The notes under the pieces are model-generated. The model was not told the origin of the DNA and ran no database searches. It saw only the letters and a list, made by a program, of their open reading frames with translations. The position numbers were made by a program, and so were the translations under genes. Positions 1-9,145 of a DNA stretch of 64,000 bases are shown here, one piece after another. The first letter of the stretch is position 1, and each line of letters opens with the position of its first letter. Source of the DNA: Pseudomonas fluorescens Q2-87 (lineage in GTDB: Bacteria > Pseudomonadota > Gammaproteobacteria > Pseudomonadales > Pseudomonadaceae); assembly GCF_000281895.1 (NCBI RefSeq), contig NZ_CM001558.1:6304169-6368168 (forward strand). The letters are read 5' to 3'.

Positions 1-151
1 ACGAACATTCATTGCATACACTCCAGAGGACAAGTGGCCGTTAGACGCCGCCCACAGGCTTCGGTTCAGGCCTGGGGCAAGTGAATTAAATAGCGACATT
101 GGCGGTGGAAAATGGTCTGTTAAGCATCGAACATCAGGAGCAAGGTTACCC

Positions 152-1591
152 ATGGATTTTTTTGGCCCACATGTTTTCGGTTACCTGATTGCGCTGCTTC
201 ATACCCTGGGTTCCATCGCCGCTGTCCACGCGGTGCTGACCGTACGCACCGCCCAAGGCTCGATCGCGTGGGCCCTGTCATTGGTGTTCATTCCCTACCT
301 GACGTTGATTCCGTATCTGGTTTTCGGTCGCAGCACGTTCGACGGCTACATCAAGGCCCGCAGGCAAGCCAACGAAGAAATGCGCAAGGCCATCTCCGAG
401 CTGAACTGGCGCCCTTGGGTTGAGGAAGCCCTGACCGCCCGCGCTTCCCAGGCCTACGCCTCGTTACGAGCCATGCCCAAGCTGGGACGCACCCCCTGTC
501 TGGCGAACAATCAGGTGCGATTGCTCATCAACGGGCACGCCACGTTCGAGAGGATTTTCCAGGCCATCGACGGCGCGCGAGAGGCCGTGCTGATTCAATT
601 TTTCATCATCCATGACGATCGTCTCGGCCGGCGGTTGCACGCACTGCTGCTAAAGAAAGCCGCCGAAGGCGTCGCGGTGTATCTCCTTTACGACCGCATT
701 GGCAGTCATTCACTGCCCCACCATTACGTCCAGGCATTGCGCGACGGCGGTGTCCATGTAAAGGCCTTCGCCACACGCAGCGGCTGGCTCAACCGGTTCC
801 AGGTCAACTTTCGTAACCATCGCAAAATCGTTGCGGTAGACGGGGTGCTGGGCTTCGTCGGCGGGCACAACGTCGGCGACGAGTACATGGGTGAAAAACC
901 GCCCCTGGCGCCGTGGCGTGACACTCATGTCGAAGTACACGGGCCGGTGGTCGGGAGCATGCAGGAGTCGTTTGCCGAAGACTGGTTCTGGGCCGCTCGC
1001 TCGTTGCCGCCGCTGATCCTGCCGGACACTTACCCGGACGGCGGGGTGCTCTGTCAGTTGTTGGCCAGCGGCCCGGCGGACGCCTACGAAACCTGCTCGC
1101 TGTTTTTCGTCGAGGCTATTCACGCGGCCAGCGAACGGGTATGGATCACCACACCGTATTTCATTCCAGACGAGGCGGTATTCGCGGCGTTACGCCTGGC
1201 GGTACTGCGCGGCGTCGACGTTCGGATTCTGCTGCCGTCCCGACCGGACCACAAAATCGTCTATGCGGCGTCCAGCCTGTATGCATTCGAAGCAGTGCGG
1301 GCCGGTGTGCGGGTGTTTCGTTATTCGCCAGGCTTCCTGCATCAGAAAGTGGTTTTGATTGATCGGGAAATCAGCGCCATCGGCAGCGCGAACCTGGACA
1401 ACCGTTCGTTCCGGCTGAATTTCGAAGTGATGCTGCTGACCGTGGACATCCCCTTCGCCACGGAAGTCGAGCAGATGCTTGAGCAAGACTTCGCCCAGGC
1501 CCAGGAAATCGATAAACAGGAAAGCCGGGAGACCCACCGCCTTCAGAAAATCGGCATGCGGATCGCCCGGCTTATTTCCCCCATTCTTTAA
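152..1591 (+). CDS. cls: Cardiolipin synthase (ClsA-type phospholipase D family)
   Basis: Makes cardiolipin by phosphatidyl transfer between phosphatidylglycerol molecules at the inner membrane. The 479-residue protein has two N-terminal membrane helices (about residues 8-28 and 38-58) and two HKD motifs of the phospholipase D superfamily: HRKIVAVD starting at His223, and HQKVVLID starting at His397, each followed by the usual G-x2-N/G-S-A-N type sequence. Length fits the ClsA family. An AGGAG-like site precedes the ATG. The gene is convergent with the cyclopropane fatty acid synthase, and the two stop codons share a TTAA, so both neighbours act on membrane lipid but are not co-transcribed. 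Confidence 0.93.
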   Translation: MDFFGPHVFGYLIALLHTLGSIAAVHAVLTVRTAQGSIAWALSLVFIPYLTLIPYLVFGRSTFDGYIKARRQANEEMRKAISELNWRPWVEEALTARASQAYASLRAMPKLGRTPCLANNQVRLLINGHATFERIFQAIDGAREAVLIQFFIIHDDRLGRRLHALLLKKAAEGVAVYLLYDRIGSHSLPHHYVQALRDGGVHVKAFATRSGWLNRFQVNFRNHRKIVAVDGVLGFVGGHNVGDEYMGEKPPLAPWRDTHVEVHGPVVGSMQESFAEDWFWAARSLPPLILPDTYPDGGVLCQLLASGPADAYETCSLFFVEAIHAASERVWITTPYFIPDEAVFAALRLAVLRGVDVRILLPSRPDHKIVYAASSLYAFEAVRAGVRVFRYSPGFLHQKVVLIDREISAIGSANLDNRSFRLNFEVMLLTVDIPFATEVEQMLEQDFAQAQEIDKQESRETHRLQKIGMRIARLISPIL

Positions 1592-2775
1592 GGCACGTAG
1601 ATGTCGTCGCGGGTCCACGGCAGGTCGTGGCTGCCGTCCGCGTGCGGCTTCACCGCCAGGATCTGATGCAGGTTGATCCAGCCCTTGGCGAACGCATAAG
1701 CGCAGCCGGCCAGATACAAGCGCCATATCCGCAGTGCCTGCTCCGGCACCTCCTTCGACGCAGCCTCCAGATTGTCTTCCAGGCGCTCGCTCCAATGGTC
1801 GAGGGTGCGTGCGTAATGCAGGCGCAGGCTTTCCACGTCGACGATTTCCAGGCCCGCCTCGCTGATCTGGGCAGAAATCATCGACAGGTGCGGCAGCTCG
1901 CCATTGGGAAATACATACTTCTCAATGAATTCGCCCGCGCCGCGTCCGACCGGACGTCCGTCGGTGTGCTTGGCGGTAATGCCGTGGTTCATTACCAGCC
2001 CACCCTCCCGCACGGCGCCGAACAACGTCTTGCAGTACTGCTCCAGGTTGGCGTGGCCGACGTGCTCGAACATACCCACGCTGACAACTTTGTCGAAGCG
2101 GCCGTCCTGGGGCAGGTCGCGATAGTCGAGCAATTGCAGCTCCACCTGGTCTTCCAGACCTTGCGCCTTGACCCGTTCCCGGGCCAGCGTCAATTGCGCC
2201 TGGCTCAGGGTAATGCCAAACACCTTGGCGCCGAATTCCCGCGCCGCGTAGCGCGCCAATCCACCCCATCCGCAACCGACATCCAGCAGATAGTCACCCG
2301 GCTGCAGTCGTAGCTTGCGACACAAGTGCCGGAATTTGGCCTGCTGGGCCTGTTCGAGGGTTTCGCTGCCCGTCTCGAAATAGGCGCAGGAATAGGCCAT
2401 GTCGCTGTCGAGCCAGAGCTGATAAAACGCGTTGGAAAGGTCGTAGTGATAGGAAATCGCCTTGGCGTCGGTTTCCTTGTCGTGGACGGTACGCACCGGC
2501 AGATCATCCGGATCGTCCTCCACCAGCGCCTGGCTCCACTCATCGCAAACCCGGATGACCTCGTGGATCGAGCCTTCGAGTTCCAGTTTGCCTTCGACAA
2601 ACGCCGATCCCAGTGCATCCAGGCTGGGATGGGTGAATTGCGCGACCATTTGTGGGTCCTTTACCACGATCGTAACGCTGGGTTCGGCACCCAATATGTA
2701 TTCATGGCCATCCCAGAGCCGCAGCCGAAGCGGTAGGTGCAGATTCTGTAAGGCCGGTGGAAGTTGCGCGAGCAT
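1588..2775 (-). CDS. cfa: Cyclopropane-fatty-acyl-phospholipid synthase
   Basis: Uses S-adenosylmethionine to add a methylene bridge across double bonds of phospholipid acyl chains, typically on entry to stationary phase or under acid stress. The 395-residue protein has the SAM-binding motif LDVGCGWGG near residues 164-172, preceded by the family sequence [14 protein letters not shown], and has the full family length. The ATG at 2775 follows a strong purine-rich site (AAGGGGGG). A second ATG five bases upstream is out of frame. A 17-base inverted repeat lies just upstream. The gene faces cls and overlaps its stop codon. Confidence 0.93.
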   Translation of the reverse strand: MLAQLPPALQNLHLPLRLRLWDGHEYILGAEPSVTIVVKDPQMVAQFTHPSLDALGSAFVEGKLELEGSIHEVIRVCDEWSQALVEDDPDDLPVRTVHDKETDAKAISYHYDLSNAFYQLWLDSDMAYSCAYFETGSETLEQAQQAKFRHLCRKLRLQPGDYLLDVGCGWGGLARYAAREFGAKVFGITLSQAQLTLARERVKAQGLEDQVELQLLDYRDLPQDGRFDKVVSVGMFEHVGHANLEQYCKTLFGAVREGGLVMNHGITAKHTDGRPVGRGAGEFIEKYVFPNGELPHLSMISAQISEAGLEIVDVESLRLHYARTLDHWSERLEDNLEAASKEVPEQALRIWRLYLAGCAYAFAKGWINLHQILAVKPHADGSHDLPWTRDDIYVP

Positions 2776-2791
2776 GACATGACCCCCCTTG

Positions 2792-2808
2792 TTTCAGAAC
2801 GTCTGAAA
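2792..2808. promoter_or_regulatory. Inverted repeat in the cfa leader
   Basis: TTTCAGA-ACG-TCTGAAA is a perfect 7-base inverted repeat with a 3-base spacer, 17 bases upstream of the cfa start and directly before its ribosome binding site. It could be an operator or a small RNA hairpin. No regulator can be assigned from sequence alone. Confidence 0.4.
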
Positions 2809-2959
2809 TGAGGGTAGACCATGTTAGAAAAATAGCAGGCTATCGATTTATAGCCTTTTTCTATTGCGGTACAAATCCGTCCATTGAGTTCGGAACGCCT
2901 CGGCCGGTACACCCCTCTCACATAGCAGACTGCAAGAGCGGCGCACAGTTCGCCCAGAT

Positions 2960-4879
2960 TTACGACACGGATTGCTGGTCCGAAACTTTCGTCAGCGGCT
3001 CCTGGAATCGCAGCAAGCGCCCCGCGTTTCCCAACACCAGCAGCGTGCTCAAATTGTGCAGCAGCGCGGCGATCATGGCACCCGCCGCGCCGAGCCAGCC
3101 GAACGCTGCGAAGGCAACGATCGCCAGTGTCCAACCCAGGCCGATGATCACGTTGACCTGCAGCGTGCGCCTGCATTGGCGGCTGAGGCGTACACAAGTG
3201 CCCAACCGCCGCAGGTCACTGCCGATCAGTACGATGTCCGCCGACGCGAGGGCTATATCCGCACCGCCCGCGCCCATCGCGACGCCAACCACGCCGGCCT
3301 TGAGCGCCAGGGAATCATTGATGCCATCGCCCACCACCATGGGCCGGAACCCTTGGTTGATTTCGGTCATGACCCGCTTGAGTTTGTCTTCCGGCAAGGC
3401 CTGGGCCTGTACGTCACTGATGCCGATTCCCCGCGCCAAGGTGTTGGCCACGCTTTGACGATCACCCGTCAGCAGCAACTGACGTCCCAGGCCTAACGCC
3501 CGCAGTTCCGCCAATGCCACCTGTGCTTCCGGCCTGACGCTGTCCGCCAGCAACAGCCAGGCGAGGAATTGTCCGTCCAGGGCCAGACCGGCAATCGGAC
3601 CGTCGTGCTCGGGCACCGGTGAAGTCTTGATGCCTAACTGTGCGAACAGCTCCGGCCGGCCGAGCGCCGCTTCGCCCTGCCCGGTCATCGCCACCACGCC
3701 CAGTCCCTGCCGCTCATGGATATCCGTCAGGGACGGATAATTCTCCTGCGCCACCAGGCCCGCCAAGGCACGGCTGACCGGATGACTGCTGGCAGAGCCG
3801 AGGCTGGCGGCCAGAGGCAGCAACCCGGGCAAATGATCAGCCTGTGCTCTTTCAATGGTTTGCAGGCGCAAGGCTCCATGCGTCAGCGTGCCAGTCTTGT
3901 CGACGACCAGGGAGGTGAGGTCCGCCAGTTCTTCCAGGAAAGCCGAACTGCGGATGAGTATCCCGTGTCGTGCCGCCACGGCAATCCCGGCGATGGCCGT
4001 CGCCGGTGCCGACAGCACCAACGCACAAGGACACGCAGCAACCAGCACCGCCAGCATCGCCTGGGCATCGTTGGTCACGAACCAGGTCACCGCCGCCAAC
4101 AACAAAACCAGAACCAGATAGCTGCTGGCGTAGCGCTCCAGCAGACGGGTGATGGGCGGTTTTGAGCGTTCGGCGTTCTGCATCAGGGCAATCACTTTGC
4201 CCAGGGTTGATTCATCCCCCGTGCGCGTCACTTGCAGGCGCAGCAACCCATCAAGATTGATTGCACCACCGAAAACTTCGGTGCCGACGACGGCCTCCAG
4301 TGGCACCGACTCGCCGGTGATGGGTGCGGTGTCGAGGCTGGCCTGGCCCGACAGCACCCGGCCATCGGCCGGCACGCGATCACCAGCGCGTACTTCGACG
4401 ATATCGCCGGGCTGAAGCGTTCCGTTGTCCACCTCGATGATCGAGCCGTCTGCCTGGACTTTGCGCCCCTGGCTGCGAGTCAATTGGCCGAGGGCATGAA
4501 TCGCCTCCTGCGAGCCGATGACACTGCGCTCCTCCAGCACGTGCCCGAAGATCATGATGATCGGCAACAATGCCGCCGTCAGCAGATCCCCAGTGGCCCA
4601 GGCGCCAAGCATCGCCAGGGCGATCAATTGGTCAGTGATGCCGTGCAGGCTCGGGAAACGCAAGCTGTACCAGGCAGAACGCATCACCGGCACCGCCACC
4701 AATAGCGAGGCGAAGCCCAACAATAACTGGCTGACACCGGATGGCTCCGGGGACCAGCCGCGCCACACCAGCCCCAAGGCAAGCAATCCCAGGGCGAGCA
4801 TCGCCAACGTCAGTTGCCGGGCGGCGGCGCGTTGTTCGGCCGACGACAACATCGGTGCGGCAGGAGTTGAAGCGCTCAT
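2960..4879 (-). CDS. P1B-type heavy-metal translocating ATPase (HmtA-like, predicted Zn/Cu uptake)
   Basis: ATP-driven transition-metal transporter of the inner membrane, 639 residues. Hallmarks seen: TGES at 188-191, the CPC metal-binding motif at 283-285 in a membrane helix, the phosphorylated Asp in DKTGT at 327-331, the His-Pro locus at 366-367 and GDGIND at 517-522. There is no N-terminal HMA metal-binding domain. It is the last gene of an operon with three SPFH proteins and overlaps the preceding one by four bases (ATGA). The same association of ATPase with HflK/HflC-like genes is known around hmtA of P. aeruginosa, reported as a zinc/copper importer, so import is inferred from context. 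Export cannot be excluded from motifs alone. Confidence 0.85.
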   Translation of the reverse strand: MSASTPAAPMLSSAEQRAAARQLTLAMLALGLLALGLVWRGWSPEPSGVSQLLLGFASLLVAVPVMRSAWYSLRFPSLHGITDQLIALAMLGAWATGDLLTAALLPIIMIFGHVLEERSVIGSQEAIHALGQLTRSQGRKVQADGSIIEVDNGTLQPGDIVEVRAGDRVPADGRVLSGQASLDTAPITGESVPLEAVVGTEVFGGAINLDGLLRLQVTRTGDESTLGKVIALMQNAERSKPPITRLLERYASSYLVLVLLLAAVTWFVTNDAQAMLAVLVAACPCALVLSAPATAIAGIAVAARHGILIRSSAFLEELADLTSLVVDKTGTLTHGALRLQTIERAQADHLPGLLPLAASLGSASSHPVSRALAGLVAQENYPSLTDIHERQGLGVVAMTGQGEAALGRPELFAQLGIKTSPVPEHDGPIAGLALDGQFLAWLLLADSVRPEAQVALAELRALGLGRQLLLTGDRQSVANTLARGIGISDVQAQALPEDKLKRVMTEINQGFRPMVVGDGINDSLALKAGVVGVAMGAGGADIALASADIVLIGSDLRRLGTCVRLSRQCRRTLQVNVIIGLGWTLAIVAFAAFGWLGAAGAMIAALLHNLSTLLVLGNAGRLLRFQEPLTKVSDQQSVS

Positions 4880-5928
4880 TGTTCGGCTCCCTGGATGATC
4901 AGGCGAGAATCGTCTTTGGGATCGACCGTGGTCACTGCGCCGGCCTGACGAAGGATTGCGGGCATGCGCTCACGGTAGAGGCGCAATAACGTTTGCGGAT
5001 CATTGCCTTGGGTCTTCGCCAGGCCCAGCACCGTGGCGGTGTCGGCCGACGCTTTGGCGAGCCGTTCACTGGCCTGGGCATGGGCGACCAGAAGGGCTCG
5101 GTCAGACGACTGTCGCGCGGCCTGGGTGAGCTTTTCGGCTTCGGTGCGAGCATTGGCCACGGTTTTGTCAGCTTGCTGGCTGGCAGTCAGCACCGCATTG
5201 AAGGCACTCACGGCGGGCCCTGGCAGACTCGATTGCACATCGACCCGCACCACTTCGATGCCCAGTCCCTGCCCTGTTCCCGCAAGATCACCCAGCCGTC
5301 GATTGATGCCTTGGACCAGATCGCCCCGCAATCGCTCGCGGCGTTCGGCGGCCTGGCTATCGCTGCCCATCAGTTCCGGACGAGCCACCAGAATGGTATC
5401 CAGGTCCCGGGCCGCTGTCAGGGCCACGGCGCTACGTGCCGCCAGGCGATCCAATGCGGGCAGCACATGCTCACCCTGCAGAACGAAAGCGTAAGGGTCG
5501 GTCACTTTGTAGAACACCCGCACATCCAATTGCACCACGCCGGCATCACCGGTCAATAAATACCCAGAGCCTGCCAGTGCATCACTGACCGGCGTGGCGA
5601 AACTGGCCACTCGGTCGGCCTGCAAGGCTTCATCCGAACGCAACAAATTCTCTACCCGCCGCTCCAGCACCCGATCCGCCGCCGGCAGCAGAATGATTTG
5701 TTCCACAGGACTCGGCCAAGCCAATAGCAAGCCTGCGTTCTGGATTCGATCCAGCGCACCGAAGTGCAGTACCACCGCGCGGTTTTGCGGGTCGATCTGC
5801 CGCACATTGGAGAACACCCACGCCAGCGCTGCCAGGACCGTGACCGCATAAAGCGCTAGAAACGTGAGGCGCCCGGCCTGAATCCACGGGCTGGATAACT
5901 CGTTTGTTCCACGTGGAACCAAACTCAT
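4876..5928 (-). CDS. SPFH/band-7 protein, HflC-like
   Basis: 350-residue SPFH-domain protein with one N-terminal membrane helix (about residues 20-42), then a band-7 region and an alanine- and glutamine-rich coiled coil (about residues 230-300). It resembles HflC, which with HflK forms a membrane ring around the FtsH protease. Here it is a paralogue placed between a second SPFH gene and the metal ATPase, overlapping each by four bases, so it probably scaffolds the transporter and not FtsH. A perfect parS site occupies codons 3-8 (VPRGTN). This is not the canonical hflKC locus, which lies elsewhere in Pseudomonas near hfq. Confidence 0.8.
   Translation of the reverse strand: MSLVPRGTNELSSPWIQAGRLTFLALYAVTVLAALAWVFSNVRQIDPQNRAVVLHFGALDRIQNAGLLLAWPSPVEQIILLPAADRVLERRVENLLRSDEALQADRVASFATPVSDALAGSGYLLTGDAGVVQLDVRVFYKVTDPYAFVLQGEHVLPALDRLAARSAVALTAARDLDTILVARPELMGSDSQAAERRERLRGDLVQGINRRLGDLAGTGQGLGIEVVRVDVQSSLPGPAVSAFNAVLTASQQADKTVANARTEAEKLTQAARQSSDRALLVAHAQASERLAKASADTATVLGLAKTQGNDPQTLLRLYRERMPAILRQAGAVTTVDPKDDSRLIIQGAEQ
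5905..5920. promoter_or_regulatory. parS: parS centromere site (ParB binding)
   Basis: TGTTCCACGTGGAACC matches the Pseudomonas parS consensus, whose inner 14 bases are a perfect palindrome. ParB, encoded at 54.7-55.6 kb in this window, nucleates on such sites to organise and segregate the origin region. The site lies inside a coding sequence about 58 kb left of the oriC region. No second exact copy was found in the window. Confidence 0.88.
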
Positions 5929-6965
5929 GGTTGTGTTCCACCCTTGGGTTCCACGCCAGGAGGACCGTCCACCAAGACACGAAATGGCGCAGCGTCGGTA
6001 CGCAAAATCAGCTTCGTGCCCGGGCTCACGATGGTGCCCAAGGTGTCCAGCGAACGCAGCAAGTTGTAGAGCTGGGGCGCGCCCGCATACGCACGACCAT
6101 AAATCCCGGCCGCCTCCACTCGGGATTGCGCCTCGATATCAGCGGCCTTCACCGTCGCGTCCGCTTGCAATACTCGCGCATCCCGTTCTGCCGCAGAGCG
6201 GATCTGAGCCGCTTCGCGCTTACCGATGGCGGTGCGTTCGGTGGCAATGGTTTCGCGTTCGGCGCGCATGCGATCCACCGTCGCGGTCAGCGTCACCGAA
6301 GGCAAGGTCAGGCGCTCAATGCCCACCTGCAACACGCGCACGCCGTAAGTGGCGAGTAACTGTTGATCGATTTGCTGGCGCAATTGCGCTTCGAAATCGG
6401 CGATACGCACCTGGCTTGCGTCGGTGTTGACCAGGTTGGCCAAGTCAAAACTGGCCGCCGTGGTCTCCAGCGCCGAACCGACGAACGTGCGGATCTGCCG
6501 TGCGGCTTCATCTGGCTGATTCTGCACCGCACGCATAAATCGTTGCACGTTGTCCGGGTCGCCCTGTACCTGCCACGCCACGTAAGCCTGGACGATGATC
6601 CGCAACCCGTCGCGCGTACCGACGTCTTGCAGTCCGCTGGACGTGGTGCGCAGGCGCAAGTCCACCGGGATCGCCGCCTCGAACGGCGCCGGCCAACGCC
6701 AACCCAGGCCAGGTTGCAACAGCACCCGCGCCGGATTGCCGAAGCGAGTGATAACGGTAGCCTCCCCCGAACGCACTTGCACCAGGCTCGCGGCCGCGAC
6801 GGCAAACGCCACCAGCAATGCCGCCCAACCCATCCGCCGCCAGGGGAACGGGCCGGCGTCCTGCCCGGCGCCATGATGGTGGTGATGATGCCCATGGTGA
6901 TGACCGGCATGACGGTGATCATGTCCGGCGTGGTCATGATGATCGTGTGAAGAGGACTGGCTCAA
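5925..6965 (-). CDS. SPFH/band-7 protein, HflK-like, with a histidine-rich N-terminus
   Basis: 346-residue HflK-like protein. The cytoplasmic N-terminus carries 16 histidines within residues 7-31, mixed with Asp and Gly, which is a typical metal-binding stretch. A membrane helix follows at about residues 46-64, then the SPFH domain and a coiled coil (about 215-290). It overlaps both operon neighbours by four bases. The His-rich tail and the adjacent P1B ATPase suggest this SPFH pair binds or buffers zinc or a similar metal next to the transporter. That role is inferred. The membrane topology and SPFH assignment are clear. Confidence 0.82.
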   Translation of the reverse strand: MSQSSSHDHHDHAGHDHRHAGHHHGHHHHHHGAGQDAGPFPWRRMGWAALLVAFAVAAASLVQVRSGEATVITRFGNPARVLLQPGLGWRWPAPFEAAIPVDLRLRTTSSGLQDVGTRDGLRIIVQAYVAWQVQGDPDNVQRFMRAVQNQPDEAARQIRTFVGSALETTAASFDLANLVNTDASQVRIADFEAQLRQQIDQQLLATYGVRVLQVGIERLTLPSVTLTATVDRMRAERETIATERTAIGKREAAQIRSAAERDARVLQADATVKAADIEAQSRVEAAGIYGRAYAGAPQLYNLLRSLDTLGTIVSPGTKLILRTDAAPFRVLVDGPPGVEPKGGTQP

Positions 6966-8923
6966 TGGGCAGCTCCTGGCTGGACAGGGTTACGCGGCGA
7001 CGCGGGGTCTGCCGGCAGCGTGAAGGTACGCAGGTCAATGGTCGGCGCGTTACCGCTGCCGCCGAGGCGATGATCGAGGATCAGCAGTTTGGCATCGACA
7101 AGGCCTTGGCTCAGTTGGCTAAGGTATTGCTCCAGCACAAAGGCATGGCCGGCCTTGGCATAGGCTTGGCGATCCGCGCTGAATCGCAAATCGGCGGCCC
7201 GGGCGGTCGCGTCAATTTCCCGGGCGATGGCTTGGGCCTGGTCATGGACAATGCTGGCCTGCAATTGCGCCTGGTTGGTCTGTTCCGCCGCCGCACCGCG
7301 TTCCCGGGCGATCGATGCCTGGACGCCGATCTGCGCCGCTTGCACGCCGTGGTACGCATTGGCCGCACCGGCCGGTGGGTGAATCGCTTCGACGACCGTC
7401 GCGAGGATCTCCACACCGCTGTCCAATGATTGCAAATCAGCCTGTACGGCGCGACCGATCTCCTCGGCCAGGCTGACACGGTCCGCGCCCAGCAAACCGT
7501 CCAGCGTACGGGAAGCGAACTCATGGACCAGGACCCGACTGGCAGTGCTGCGGATCAACGTCGGCACATCGGCGCTGTTGTAGGTCGCCGCCAGCGCCGC
7601 CGAATCGCTCAGACCGATGCGATAGACGAAGCGCACGTCCATGTTGACGATCTGGAAGCTCTGTTGGTCGGCACGTTGGCTGGCGATAACCTGGGATTTG
7701 TCATTCACATGGCTAGCATCCCAGAGACGATTGGCTATCGCCGGGGCCGGTCCCTCCGCCGGACTGATATCGGAGGGTGCGCCACTGTCGCCAACATTGG
7801 AGGCCAATTCGTGCACGATCCCGTACTCGACGTTGAGCACCCTGCCCAAAGGCCAAGGCAAGGCGACATGCAGGCCCGGGCCGAAGACCTCCACCGGTTT
7901 TCCGAAACGTTCATAGATGCCGCGCCCTTGCAACGGCACCTCGTGCACACCCGTCAATAACCAGCCCACCAGCGCCACCAGGGCCAACACCGGCAAGAAG
8001 GCGCGGCGCATGTAGCTGAAAGCCCAGATCTGGCGCAAGTCGATGCCGAAACGGTTGTGCAATTCATGTTGCAAGGCCAGCAATGGTCGCGGCGGCCAGC
8101 GCAAGAGATCGGCGATGACACTACGGCCCAGCAGCGTCGGCTCCAGGGCATCGCGTCGCGGGATGAACAACGACAGTACCGCCCGCAGCAATAACTCAAC
8201 CGCCACCAGGCCCGGCAGAACGCCCATCAGCACGGCCAAGCGCACCGGCCAGACAGACGCGGGCGCGGCGAACAGCAAGCACAAGGCGCCGAACACCAGC
8301 ACGATGATCGCCACCCGGGTCAGTTGCGCCAAAGGTGACGCTTCGGGCCACTCCACGGCGGGCTGCTGGGCCAGTTGTCGCTCGAACACCAACAGCCCGA
8401 AGGCCAACAATAACGACAACACCGCACCCACACTGGCCGATGCGCCAAGGGTAGCCGCAGGCAACTGCAGGTTCCAGGCTTGCTGCAGGCTAACAAGCAC
8501 GAGCACCGCCCAACCGGCCAGCCACAGGGTGGGCGCACCGATTTGCTTGAACAGCTCAACCCAACGCGCGCCGACTCGCTCAAGCAAACGTTCATACCAG
8601 CCGAGGTTATCCACAATCCCAGGTTCCGGAACCTGATCATCCACCGCTGGCAGCAGCGCCCTGCTCCGCCACTGAGTGATCCACCAGGCCGACTGCAAGC
8701 CCGCCACCAATACCAATAAGCCGGCGCTCTGGCTGACCAACAAGGCCGGCCACACCGATTGTGGCGAAAACAGCCCGATGAAAAAACCAGCGATCAGCGC
8801 CAGTGCGGCCACGCTACCCAGCGCGAAGGCGATTCGCTTCAGGCGTTGCCCCTGAAACGACGCTCGCTGGAAGCGCGGCCATTCGGCCACTCGTGCCCCC
8901 TCGACATCAAGATCGACTTGCAT
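6962..8923 (-). CDS. Large polytopic SPFH protein, first gene of the metal-ATPase operon
   Basis: 653 residues, about twice the length of HflK. The N-terminal half has several hydrophobic segments (about residues 30-50, 58-78, 130-150, 155-180, 205-225, 228-250 and 310-328) separated by charged linkers. The C-terminal half (about 335-610) is an SPFH domain followed by an Ala/Gln-rich coiled coil. It is a distinct HflK-like subfamily member fused to a multi-pass membrane domain. The ATG at 8923 opens the operon and the next gene overlaps by four bases. A Zur-like palindrome lies about 75 bases upstream. No enzymatic motif was recognised in the membrane half. Confidence 0.78.
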   Translation of the reverse strand: MQVDLDVEGARVAEWPRFQRASFQGQRLKRIAFALGSVAALALIAGFFIGLFSPQSVWPALLVSQSAGLLVLVAGLQSAWWITQWRSRALLPAVDDQVPEPGIVDNLGWYERLLERVGARWVELFKQIGAPTLWLAGWAVLVLVSLQQAWNLQLPAATLGASASVGAVLSLLLAFGLLVFERQLAQQPAVEWPEASPLAQLTRVAIIVLVFGALCLLFAAPASVWPVRLAVLMGVLPGLVAVELLLRAVLSLFIPRRDALEPTLLGRSVIADLLRWPPRPLLALQHELHNRFGIDLRQIWAFSYMRRAFLPVLALVALVGWLLTGVHEVPLQGRGIYERFGKPVEVFGPGLHVALPWPLGRVLNVEYGIVHELASNVGDSGAPSDISPAEGPAPAIANRLWDASHVNDKSQVIASQRADQQSFQIVNMDVRFVYRIGLSDSAALAATYNSADVPTLIRSTASRVLVHEFASRTLDGLLGADRVSLAEEIGRAVQADLQSLDSGVEILATVVEAIHPPAGAANAYHGVQAAQIGVQASIARERGAAAEQTNQAQLQASIVHDQAQAIAREIDATARAADLRFSADRQAYAKAGHAFVLEQYLSQLSQGLVDAKLLILDHRLGGSGNAPTIDLRTFTLPADPASPRNPVQPGAAH

Positions 8924-8995
8924 ACCACTCCAGCGCTTTGAGGCGATCAGAACCCGGGGCCGTGGACAGACGCCACCGCCGCTCCGTTATATGGC

Positions 8996-9008
8996 GTTAC
9001 CTTATAAC
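8996..9008. promoter_or_regulatory. Zur-like operator before the SPFH/metal-ATPase operon
   Basis: GTTAC-CTT-ATAAC is an imperfect inverted repeat close to the GTTAT-N3-ATAAC core of zinc-uptake-regulator boxes in gammaproteobacteria, with one mismatch. Read on the minus strand it sits directly upstream of a TATAAC hexamer (8986-8991) that could be the -10 of the operon, so a bound repressor would cover the promoter. The assignment is by motif similarity and gene context only. Confidence 0.5.
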
Positions 9009-9075
9009 GATTACTGTGAAATTTCCGTTTTGAATTCTTCATGACAAACCCCGTCCCTACCCCTTGACTTAAGCC

Positions 9076-9105
9076 TTGACCCAAAACCCGGGAAACGCTC
9101 ATATT
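9076..9105 (+). promoter_or_regulatory. Candidate sigma70 promoter of lpd3
   Basis: TTGACC at 9076-9081 and CATATT at 9100-9105 are separated by 18 bases and lie about 40 bases upstream of the dihydrolipoamide dehydrogenase ATG, which has its own GGGAG ribosome binding site. Confidence 0.45.
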
Positions 9106-9145
9106 ACGTACATAATTTTTTATCAGGCCAAGCGGGAGAACAGCG

